Origin: Anaerolineae bacterium
GTDB lineage: Bacteria > Chloroflexota > Anaerolineae > Aggregatilineales > Phototrophicaceae
Direction: 5' to 3'
DNA: 41,859 nucleotides
NCBI GenBank assembly: GCA_022842885.1
Contig: JALHOR010000042.1
Span: 1-41,859 of the forward strand
Shown: positions 17,941 to 24,998 of the stretch, in pieces
How the letters are laid out: the number at the start of each line of letters is the position of its first letter
How positions within the stretch are numbered: the stretch's first letter is position 1
Position numbers and translations under genes: made by a program
The notes under the pieces: generated by a model
The model's input: only the letters and a program-made list of their open reading frames with translations
The model's database searches: none
Told to the model about the DNA's origin: nothing

Positions 17941-18513
17941 CTAATTGCTGGTGACTTCGGCAGTTTCGGGCGCAGCACTGGCTTCGGCAGCCGCCGTCGC
18001 AGCAGCAGCATCTGCCGCCGCTTTAGCCGCTTTTTCTTTTTCGCGGTTCGCCAAAAATTCTACCAATTCGCCTTCGCGTAAGACCGTGACGTACAGCACA
18101 GGCGTAATTTCGCTGCCCAAACGGACATTAACGAGATGCCGCCCAACTTCACGAATCCCTTGTTGGCTGATACGACGGCGATTAATATCAATGCCCTTCA
18201 CTTTGTCCAGTTCTTCGGTAATTTCTTGGTTGGTGACAGAACCAAACAACTTGCCAGAAGCAGCAGCGCGGCGTTCAAAGAACAATTCCGTGCCGTTAAT
18301 CAAACGCGCGACATCATTGAGTTTGTTTTCGTACTGCGCCCGGCGTAATTCGACCTGTTTTTGCAGGTTAATATGATGTTTGACAGCAGCTTTAGTCGCT
18401 TGTACCGCCATCTTACGCGGGAACAGAAAATTACGGGCATAGCCATCAGCAACTTCGACGACTTCCCCGGCAACACCTTGCTTGTAAATGTCCTGTAAAA
18501 GGATGACTTTCAT
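17941..18513 (-). CDS. rplI: 50S ribosomal protein L9
   Basis: The true start is the ATG at 18513 (MKVILLQDIYKQGVAGEVVEVADGYARNFLFPRKMA), with AAGAGGA at proper distance; an open frame upstream adds 25 residues that do not belong to L9. The product is 190 residues, against about 150 for most L9. The N-terminal RNA-binding domain, connecting helix and C-terminal domain are all present, followed by an Ala-rich charged tail (about 155-190, EKEKAAKAAADAAAA). L9 binds 23S rRNA at the base of the L1 stalk. It is not beside rpsF/rpsR here. It has its own promoter and terminator. Confidence 0.93.
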   Translation of the reverse strand: MKVILLQDIYKQGVAGEVVEVADGYARNFLFPRKMAVQATKAAVKHHINLQKQVELRRAQYENKLNDVARLINGTELFFERRAAASGKLFGSVTNQEITEELDKVKGIDINRRRISQQGIREVGRHLVNVRLGSEITPVLYVTVLREGELVEFLANREKEKAAKAAADAAAATAAAEASAAPETAEVTSN

Positions 18514-18587
18514 CGTAATATTCCTCTTGAAAATAGCAACGCCCATAACTGGGCGCACTTCAATCGCAATCCGTACTAAACAGGTCA

Positions 18588-18615
18588 ATTATAAACAGTA
18601 CCGCCCATATTGCAA
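18588..18615 (-). promoter_or_regulatory. Strong promoter for rplI
   Basis: Read on the minus strand: TTGCAA (18615-18610), a 16-nt spacer, then a perfect TATAAT (18593-18588). Transcription from about 18581 gives a leader of about 68 nt containing a hairpin (CGCCCA-GTTA-TGGGCG, about 18539-18556) ahead of the ribosome binding site. Confidence 0.7.
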
Positions 18616-18725
18616 GGCGCGAGTTCAACGGGTAAGAACATGGTTCAGGCATGAAAAATTATCGCAGATGTGCTAATCTAACCGGTGACGAGCCTATATC
18701 AACAGCCAACACGATTTAAACCCTT

Positions 18726-19502
18726 ATGCCAGATAAATTACACCTCACCCACCGCGATAATGGTGTCGCTATCATCACATTTAATCGTCCGCAAGCGTTG
18801 AATGCGCTCGATTTGGAGATGATGCCGATATTCGCCGGGATGCTTCAGGCATTGGCAGGTGATGAGCAGTTGCGGGCGGTAATTATCACGGGTGCAGGCG
18901 AAAAAGCCTTTTCCAGCGGCGGCGATTTAACCCAACTCAAAGATAAAGTCAGTGAAGCCGATGGTGACTATCTCAGCCAAGTGATGAGCGATGCTTTGTT
19001 AGCGTTAGAACAACTGCCTGTGCCAGTGATTGCGGCGATTAATGGCTATGCCCTGGGCGGCGGCAGCGAAATTGCCCTCGCCTGCGATATGCGGGTGGTA
19101 GATGAAAATGTGCGGTTTGGGCTGGTGCAAATTAAAATGGCACTCACGCCGGGTTGGGGTGCCGGGCAGCGGTTGAGTCGTTTGGTGGGTTATGCCCGTG
19201 CCTTAGAAATTTTGCTGCGTGGGCAAGTGCTAACTGCCGCTGAGTTATCGGCATTAGGATTAGCAAATCAAATTGCGCCAACCGGGCAAGCCCTCGCTGC
19301 CGCACTCACTTTAGCCGACGAAATTGCCAACCATGATTCGGCTGTGGTGCGCTCAATTAAACATCTGCTGCAAGCTGCGTGGCATCAGCCGTATGCCCAA
19401 GCATTACAAACTGAACATGCCCTATTCGCGCCATTATGGGCGGCACAACCCCATTGGCACGCAGTTCAGCAATTTTTCAATCGTCAAAAAAACAGTGAAT
19501 AG
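18726..19502 (+). CDS. Enoyl-CoA hydratase/isomerase (crotonase) family protein
   Basis: 258 residues, ATG at 18726. The crotonase fold is clear: FNRPQALNALD, the CoA oxyanion-hole segment FSSGGDL (about 62-68), and INGYALGGGSEIALACD. The first catalytic Glu of enoyl-CoA hydratases is kept (E115), but the second, normally in PEIxLGxxPG, is Gln here (FGLVQIKMALTPGWG, Q135). A hydratase needs both, so this is more likely another crotonase activity; the TPGWG wording recalls ethylmalonyl/methylmalonyl-CoA decarboxylase-like members. It starts a plus-strand run with the SGNH lipoprotein (3-bp gap) and the methyltransferase. Confidence 0.8.
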   Translation: MPDKLHLTHRDNGVAIITFNRPQALNALDLEMMPIFAGMLQALAGDEQLRAVIITGAGEKAFSSGGDLTQLKDKVSEADGDYLSQVMSDALLALEQLPVPVIAAINGYALGGGSEIALACDMRVVDENVRFGLVQIKMALTPGWGAGQRLSRLVGYARALEILLRGQVLTAAELSALGLANQIAPTGQALAAALTLADEIANHDSAVVRSIKHLLQAAWHQPYAQALQTEHALFAPLWAAQPHWHAVQQFFNRQKNSE

Positions 19503-19505
19503 AGT

Positions 19506-20666
19506 GTGAGCGAGTTTTTCATGCGCTGCTGCCGGATATTGCCGCTGATACTGCTGCTCTTGGGAATAGCGGCGTGCCGTCCCCAATCCCAGATGGAGTC
19601 GTTGCCCACATTGGTGGAAATGCCCACACTCACCCCGCTGGGCAATCTGCAACCTACGGTAATGCGTGTGGCACAGCGCCCCACCCTGCCGCCCACATGG
19701 ACATTAACGCCATCGCATACGCCGTATATGAGCGCCACGCCCACACCACTGGAAACTGCCACATTGACGCCCATGCCATCAGCGACTTTTACACCATCAA
19801 AGACGTTGACGCCGACACCCGGCACACCAGCAATGACGATGACGCCGCAAAAACTTTCGGATATGCCCTACGAACAAGCCGAGGCGTTGTTAAATGCCGC
19901 CCCCCTCATGCTCACGCCGGATGCTCATATCCGTGAGATTTATGCACGCGGGCAGCAAATGGGACGTTATCCACAAGCGGTCATCGCGGTAGGTGATTGC
20001 AACAGCGAATCGCGGCACTTTTTAGAGCCACTCACGGATGAGCGTAAAATGCTGGAAGGCGTTGAGGATGATTGGTTAGACGATGACAATATCCAAACCA
20101 GCATCGCCTATTTTGCCGAAACGATGGCACAGCGCGGCGTAGCTGCCAATAGTGGGTTTACGGCATATTCGGTGATGGATGCATTCTGGGCAGATAAAAA
20201 TAAATGTTTGCCCGGCGAATCGCCCCTAGCCTGTGATATTCGCAAATTTAATCCGGCGGTGGCAATCATCATGTTTGGCGCGAATGATATGAATGTGCTG
20301 CATTCCAGCGAATATGAAAGCGCCCTGCGTGACATCATTGAATATGCGCTGGCACAAGGCGTTATTCCGGTGATAAGCACCTTCGCCCACAACCCCTATC
20401 CGTATGAAGGCAATCGCCCAGAAAAAGCCATTCGCCTGAACGCGATTGTGTATAGTTTGGCAGTCGAATATCAAATTCCATTTATCAATTTTTGGCAGAC
20501 CAGCAGCGAACTCCCTTGGCACGGCTTAATGGGCGATAATGCCCATTTGGTGATTGCCGGACATAATGAGCGCAATCGGTTGGCATTGTTGATGCTGGAT
20601 TATTTGCGCCAACATTATTTTGCGCCGCCGCCAACCGGCGCAACCAGCGTCGCCAATAATCATTAA
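19506..20666 (+). CDS. SGNH-type lipoprotein with Cys in the nucleophile position
   Basis: 386 residues from a GTG at 19506; the ATG at 19521 (MRCCRILPLILLLLGIAAC) is an equally good start. A lipobox (GIAAC, lipid on C24 in the long form) makes it a lipoprotein. A Pro/Thr stalk (about 30-125) carries the domain outside. The C-terminal half has SGNH-hydrolase blocks in order: block I as GDCNS (163-167, where GDS with the catalytic Ser is normal), block III as GAND (258-261) and block V as DNAH (344-347). Thus Asn, Asp and His are present but the usual Ser is Cys165; Ser167 is near. Family members deacylate sugars or lipids. Activity here is uncertain. Confidence 0.7.
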   Translation: MSEFFMRCCRILPLILLLLGIAACRPQSQMESLPTLVEMPTLTPLGNLQPTVMRVAQRPTLPPTWTLTPSHTPYMSATPTPLETATLTPMPSATFTPSKTLTPTPGTPAMTMTPQKLSDMPYEQAEALLNAAPLMLTPDAHIREIYARGQQMGRYPQAVIAVGDCNSESRHFLEPLTDERKMLEGVEDDWLDDDNIQTSIAYFAETMAQRGVAANSGFTAYSVMDAFWADKNKCLPGESPLACDIRKFNPAVAIIMFGANDMNVLHSSEYESALRDIIEYALAQGVIPVISTFAHNPYPYEGNRPEKAIRLNAIVYSLAVEYQIPFINFWQTSSELPWHGLMGDNAHLVIAGHNERNRLALLMLDYLRQHYFAPPPTGATSVANNH

Positions 20667-20697
20667 TTCTTGTCTACACTCAGGATACACACCCATC

Positions 20698-21465
20698 ATG
20701 TCTGCTTTTTATACGACGATTGCCCGCTTTTACGATGCCGAAACCAGCAGCCGCACCGATGATTTGAACTTATACAGCCAACTTGCCGAAGAATTTGGCG
20801 ACCCCATTTTAGATGTGGGCTGCGGCACCGGGCGCGTCTTGATCCATTTGGCGCAAGAAGAATATCGCGTGCATGGCGTGGATAATGACCGGGCAATGTT
20901 GGCACGCTTGGATACCAAACTCAAAGCGTATCCGCATCTTAAACAGCACATCACCTATACCGAAGGCGATATTCTCAAATTCAAGTCGGGTGAACACTAT
21001 GCCCTAATCTTGCTAACGTATAACGCGCTGATGCATTTTCATGAGCAAGCCACCCAAATCGCCCTCTTAAAACACTTGCGCGGGTTGATGGCTGATGACG
21101 GTTTATTGGTCATTGATTTGCCTAACGCGGGCGAAACTTTTGCCACACAAGATAGCGATGCTGTGCTATTAGATCGCACTTTTATGGACGAAGATACCGG
21201 GCATCTGATTATGCTGCATTCGGTTAGCTATTTGGATAGAACAACACAACTGCTGCGCGTGCAGTGGATTTATGATGAAGTGACTGCCGATGGCACGGTC
21301 AAACGGCTGATTGCGCCGCATGTGTTACGCTATTATTTTTACCCGGAAATCGCCCTCTTGCTCAAACTCACTGGATTTGAAGTAGCAGAAGTTTTTGGCG
21401 GCACAGACGAAGAACCGTTTGAAGACGGCTGTGAACGCATGGTCATTTATGCCCGTCCGGTTTAG
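20698..21465 (+). CDS. Class I SAM-dependent methyltransferase
   Basis: 255 residues from the ATG at 20698 (MSAFYTTIARFYDAE); the frame is open 78 nt further up into the preceding gene but that stretch lacks family features. Motif I is ILDVGCGTGRV (37-47), followed by the acidic residue of motif II (VHGVDND) and a motif IV-like stretch (YALILLTYNALMHF). The C-terminus is rich in beta strands (LLRVQWIYDEV, HVLRYYFYPEI), as in small-molecule methyltransferases with a tudor-like subdomain. Substrate unknown. Its stop codon overlaps that of the convergent acylphosphatase gene (TTAG). Confidence 0.8.
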   Translation: MSAFYTTIARFYDAETSSRTDDLNLYSQLAEEFGDPILDVGCGTGRVLIHLAQEEYRVHGVDNDRAMLARLDTKLKAYPHLKQHITYTEGDILKFKSGEHYALILLTYNALMHFHEQATQIALLKHLRGLMADDGLLVIDLPNAGETFATQDSDAVLLDRTFMDEDTGHLIMLHSVSYLDRTTQLLRVQWIYDEVTADGTVKRLIAPHVLRYYFYPEIALLLKLTGFEVAEVFGGTDEEPFEDGCERMVIYARPV

Positions 21466-21761
21466 CGGCTGTAGCGCACCGTAAAATCGTCATCATTTCC
21501 ACTGGCTTCACCCCATATCACCGTGACTTCCTCAACGTCGGCATGGGGTGAACCAATATGCAACCATGCGATAAACGCTTCCAATTGCTGGCGCGTGCCT
21601 TCGGCATGAACTTCCACTGTGCCATCGGAGACATTCCGCACCCAACCCGTAACATTTAGGCGCAATGCCTCTTGAACTGTATAATGCCGGAAACTCACCC
21701 CTTGCACGCGCCCATGAACAACAGCGTGAATTTGCTGTGTTGCTGCCCCCTTCTCGGACAT
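21462..21761 (-). CDS. acyP: Acylphosphatase
   Basis: 99 residues, close to the family norm. It hydrolyses carboxyl-phosphate bonds in small acyl phosphates. The signature VHGRVQGVSFRHYT gives the phosphate-binding loop and catalytic Arg (R25); GWVRNVSDGTVEVHAEG gives the catalytic Asn (N43). The start is the ATG at 21761, with AGGAGA about 11 nt upstream. Convergent with, and sharing its stop with, the methyltransferase gene. Confidence 0.92.
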   Translation of the reverse strand: MSEKGAATQQIHAVVHGRVQGVSFRHYTVQEALRLNVTGWVRNVSDGTVEVHAEGTRQQLEAFIAWLHIGSPHADVEEVTVIWGEASGNDDDFTVRYSR

Positions 21762-21799
21762 ATATGCTCAATTCTCCTGAAGAATGTTAGAATGATAAA

Positions 21800-21955
21800 T
21801 AGCTAATAGCTTTTAGCGGTTAGCCATTCGCTTTTAGTACGATAATATGCATGATTGCAACCCACAACAAATCAAAATGAAAAGTTTTTTCAAAATTTTC
21901 TGAACATGAATCAATAATTTTACGCTTTTCGCTAAAAGCTAAAAGCCAATAGCTA
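21800..21955. repeat. MITE-like element with imperfect inverted ends
   Basis: TAGCTAATAGCTTTTAGC at 21800-21817 is matched in inverted orientation by GCTAAAAGCCAATAGCTA at 21938-21955 (about 15 of 18 positions). Inside the ends are further GCTTTTAG / GCTAAAAG units. The inner about 110 bp is AT-rich and non-coding. This fills most of the 221-bp gap between acyP and the UspA gene and ends 16 bp before the UspA ribosome binding site, so it could supply or disturb that gene's promoter. Confidence 0.6.
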
Positions 21956-21982
21956 AAGCATTATACAAGCTAGGAGTTTTTT

Positions 21983-22447
21983 ATGACCGAAGAAACTGGG
22001 CGGTATCGCAAAATTGTTGTCCCCATAGATGGCTCTGGGTGGAGCCAAAGTGCTATTCCTCATGCTGTAGATATTGCTCATAATAACCACAGTGAGATTA
22101 TTTTGCTGCATGTGTTTCGCCCACCTGCTTATGAATACACTGACCAGATTGCCCTTGCCGGCAATGATGACCAGATTCAGCAGATGCGCGAGCAAATCAA
22201 ACAGCACCTGATGGGCATACGAAATCAACTCCGTTTGGAAAATATCAACTGCCGCGTGCAATTTATCGAAGGACAAGGCGTGGCAAATCTCATCTGCGAT
22301 TATATCAACGAAGAAGGGGTGGATTTGGTCATCATGAGTACACACGGGCGCAGCGGCATCCGCCAATTTTTATTTGGCAGCATCGCTCAAAAAGTGTTGC
22401 ATGGTGTCAAAGTACCGGTGATGGTTGTCCAGCCCGGCAAAGATTAA
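21983..22447 (+). CDS. Universal stress protein, UspA family
   Basis: 154 residues, ATG at 21983 with AGGAG 6 nt upstream. Starts KIVVPIDGSGWSQSAIPHAV, the usual ATP-site strand with D16. The ATP-binding loop G-x2-G-x9-G(S/T) reads S-x2-G-x9-GS here (MSTHGRSGIRQFLFGS), so only the first Gly is replaced (S119). Probably a nucleotide-binding stress-response protein of the cytoplasm. It is a lone plus-strand gene whose stop overlaps that of the convergent DUF402 gene (TTAA). Confidence 0.9.
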   Translation: MTEETGRYRKIVVPIDGSGWSQSAIPHAVDIAHNNHSEIILLHVFRPPAYEYTDQIALAGNDDQIQQMREQIKQHLMGIRNQLRLENINCRVQFIEGQGVANLICDYINEEGVDLVIMSTHGRSGIRQFLFGSIAQKVLHGVKVPVMVVQPGKD

Positions 22448-22908
22448 ACATCAAACGGCGGTAAATAATCTGCCGCCAACCGTTGAATCGTAGCCACTGC
22501 TTCCCAAGCAGCGCGGCGTTCTGCCTCTGGCAAAGAGAGCGCCGCAAATTCATTTTCATCTAAGAGCAGCGTGGTTCTATCCGGCTTCACAAACACATCT
22601 AACACCAAATCATCGGCAGATACTTCGTGGTGGCTAATGTGTGCAGGGCGCGTGATATTGCAGTACCAACCTTTTAATGCGCCGCTATCCACATCTTCGA
22701 CCCGAAAAACATTATAATAGCGGTCACGATAAAACCATTCGGTAAAAATATCACCTTGTTTTAAGACAACATAGCCCAAATCGCGGGTGCTAAACTGGAA
22801 AATCGCCCGGATGCACACGGAAATATCATCACCGAAGATAACTTCGCCTGTATAGCGCAAAACTTCTGTGCCAAAAGCATCACATTTGATAACGGTAAAA
22901 TCAGTCAT
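22444..22908 (-). CDS. DUF402 family protein (possible nucleotide phosphatase)
   Basis: 154 residues. The core EWFYRDRYYNVFRVEDVDSGALKGWYCNITRPA followed by DDLVLDVFVKPD is the hallmark of the DUF402 beta-barrel family, whose studied members hydrolyse nucleoside di/triphosphates or activated phosphonates using metal-bound acidic residues. The start codon overlaps the stop of the thiamine pyrophosphokinase gene (ATGA), so it is translationally coupled to it. It is the last gene of the six-gene minus-strand run. Exact substrate unknown. Confidence 0.8.
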   Translation of the reverse strand: MTDFTVIKCDAFGTEVLRYTGEVIFGDDISVCIRAIFQFSTRDLGYVVLKQGDIFTEWFYRDRYYNVFRVEDVDSGALKGWYCNITRPAHISHHEVSADDLVLDVFVKPDRTTLLLDENEFAALSLPEAERRAAWEAVATIQRLAADYLPPFDV

Positions 22909-23561
22909 GCCCGCCCTATCGTATGCACCACCAACAATAAGCCGCTATCAAGTGCCACAGTCGCGGTATCAGACAACATCACATTACTGATGCCACGGGC
23001 GGGACCAAAATACAGGGTTTCATGATGCAGCGGATATTGCAATCCATCGGTGGTGACACCCTGAGCATCACCACCCATCGGCAGCAACGACACCGTATCA
23101 CCCACCGCCCCTTGCAATAGGTGTTCGCCTGCCCGCAGCAAATAAATCGCTTGATTACCCGCTAGCAAACCTGCATCTACGCCCTGTAATTCGGGCAATG
23201 CCAGCAAGTAAACATTTCCCAGCACTTGGTCAAAACGCCCGCCGATGCCGCCAATAATGCGTAACCAAGAGACCTGTTGTTCCACAGCGAATTTGAGTGC
23301 CAGTTCTAAATCTGTTTCATTTTTTTCTGGGGGATAGCGATGCACTGCCGCGCCATATTGTTGGAGCAATTGCAATTCTAAATCGGAGAGCGAATCCATA
23401 TCACCAATAACCGTATCCACGCGATAGCCGTAGATATGGGCGATTCTTGCGCCGCCATCAGCAGCAATAATGCGGGCATTATCAGCATTATCCAATGCCC
23501 GCTGAACCATCAAACCGGGGTTTGGTTCACCATTCGCAAATAAAAGAGCTTTCATGGGCAT
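22905..23561 (-). CDS. thiN: Thiamine pyrophosphokinase
   Basis: 218 residues. Transfers pyrophosphate from ATP to thiamine to make the cofactor TPP. Motifs in order: AADGGA (33-38), VIGDMDSL (51-58), and PPEKNETDLELAL (77-89), all diagnostic for the family. The C-terminal thiamine-binding beta domain follows. The start ATG at 23561 shares a base with the hydrolase stop (TAATG), with a second ATG two codons later. No TPP riboswitch is visible. It sits inside a signalling operon, which is unusual for a salvage enzyme. Confidence 0.88.
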   Translation of the reverse strand: MPMKALLFANGEPNPGLMVQRALDNADNARIIAADGGARIAHIYGYRVDTVIGDMDSLSDLELQLLQQYGAAVHRYPPEKNETDLELALKFAVEQQVSWLRIIGGIGGRFDQVLGNVYLLALPELQGVDAGLLAGNQAIYLLRAGEHLLQGAVGDTVSLLPMGGDAQGVTTDGLQYPLHHETLYFGPARGISNVMLSDTATVALDSGLLLVVHTIGRA

Positions 23562-24598
23562 TAGCGACTACGACGACGCCAACGTTCCCGAATTTCCAAT
23601 TTGGCGATGTCGGCAGCTTCCAAGAAATCCCCTGCCAAGCGCGGGAACGGCTCATGTTCCAGCATAGGGAAGTGGCGCACCCCCGGAATCGTGATGGGAA
23701 CAAGCACTTCTTCTTTGCCAATCGTCAGATAGTTCAAAATATCTTCTGTCGGCGCCGGCATCAGCGGGTCATCGTTACCATGCACCACCACCAAAGGCGT
23801 TAAGGAGGAGGCGCGTCGCATATTATCCAGCATGGTGCCCGCATCAAACCCGACGGCAGTATCTTTCATCACCAGGTCATCCGTGCGGTCAACATCTGCC
23901 TTTAATTTATCGTAGACTGGTTCGTTACGTTTGAAGCATTTATCGAGCAATTGCCCTTTATTGCGCTCATTAAAAATATCCAGCAGCGGATTAGGACGCC
24001 CAATTTGCATTTCACGGGCGCGTTCCAACAATCTTTCCCGATTGATATTATCCACCGGGCGTACAATCGTGGGCGCTTCGTGGTAACTGTTGGCAGGACG
24101 ACGGGCAAGTGTGGCATCCGTAATATCGTTATCTGCCCCACCAGAGACAATCGTAGGCGCATCTGGGCGCACCTGATTGTTAGTCAACTGCACTTGAATA
24201 CCCGCCGGTACCCGGTCTTCCAAATCACCGGGGTCAAACAACGGCAAACTGCTCAACAACATACGAGCGACTTTATCCGGGTTATGCAAGGCAAATTCCA
24301 CCAGCACCATTGCCCCCAACCCATGCCCCAAAAAAGCCGCTTTGGGGATAGAGAGTTTATCCATAAATTCATACAGCGTATCCACCATGCGCGTAAGCGT
24401 ATAGCGGTTGCGATTTTTAGTCGAATCGCCAAAGCCCGGTAAATCGAGCGTATAGACGCTATATTTTAGATGAAGCTGCTGCATCAACGGAATCCAATAC
24501 CGCCATGACCCCAACCAGCCATGAATCAAAATGACGGGACGCCCGCGCCCCAACTTCTCATAATGCACTAGGTCTTCACCCAGGGTAATGGCACTCAT
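23561..24598 (-). CDS. Alpha/beta-hydrolase-fold protein lacking the nucleophile serine
   Basis: 345 residues. Typical fold signals: VILIHGWLGSWRYW (oxyanion loop), YTLDLPGFGDS, the nucleophile-elbow strand, a cap insert (about 130-235), VHGNDDPLMPAP (acid) and VRHFPMLEHEP (His). The elbow reads GHGLG (91-95), so the Ser of GxSxG is Gly93. The codon is GGG, not one base from a common Ser misread. The protein may be a non-hydrolytic sensor or binding protein, which would suit its place 21 bp after a response regulator gene and coupled to thiN. Confidence 0.75.
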   Translation of the reverse strand: MSAITLGEDLVHYEKLGRGRPVILIHGWLGSWRYWIPLMQQLHLKYSVYTLDLPGFGDSTKNRNRYTLTRMVDTLYEFMDKLSIPKAAFLGHGLGAMVLVEFALHNPDKVARMLLSSLPLFDPGDLEDRVPAGIQVQLTNNQVRPDAPTIVSGGADNDITDATLARRPANSYHEAPTIVRPVDNINRERLLERAREMQIGRPNPLLDIFNERNKGQLLDKCFKRNEPVYDKLKADVDRTDDLVMKDTAVGFDAGTMLDNMRRASSLTPLVVVHGNDDPLMPAPTEDILNYLTIGKEEVLVPITIPGVRHFPMLEHEPFPRLAGDFLEAADIAKLEIRERWRRRSR

Positions 24599-24619
24599 GA
24601 TACCCCGACTTTCATGTGG

Positions 24620-24997
24620 TTAGGCAACGCCCAATTTCGCCAAAATTTCGTTCACCCGCCGCGTCAGTTCGTCTGGGGCGAAAGGTTTTAAAATATAATC
24701 CACTGCACCCGCATCCATCCCCGTCTCAATTTCTTCATCTTGCCCTTTGGCAGACAGAATGATGATGGGAATATTTTTGACGCTCTCAATGGTTTTTAAC
24801 ATGCGGCACGCTTCATACCCCGTCATTTTAGGCATTCGCACATCGGTCATAATTAAATCGGGCAGCACCTGCTGCGCCAATTCCACCGCTTGTTCCCCAT
24901 TGGATGCCTGGGTAATTTTATGCCCGGCAAACGTCAACGTAAATGCAATCAATTCACGGATGTCGCGTTCATCTTCTGCCACTAGAATATGTGCCAT
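24620..24997 (-). CDS. CheY-like single-domain response regulator
   Basis: 125 residues, a receiver domain only. Acidic pocket EDE (8-10), phospho-acceptor D52 (IMTDVRMPKM), S82 (IIILSAKG) and K104 (YILKPF) are all present, so it should be phosphorylatable. No output domain follows. Its ATG lies 1 nt after the stop of the giant kinase, so the two are almost certainly made together and the kinase is the likely phosphodonor. Confidence 0.9.
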   Translation of the reverse strand: MAHILVAEDERDIRELIAFTLTFAGHKITQASNGEQAVELAQQVLPDLIMTDVRMPKMTGYEACRMLKTIESVKNIPIIILSAKGQDEEIETGMDAGAVDYILKPFAPDELTRRVNEILAKLGVA

Positions 24998-24998
24998 T

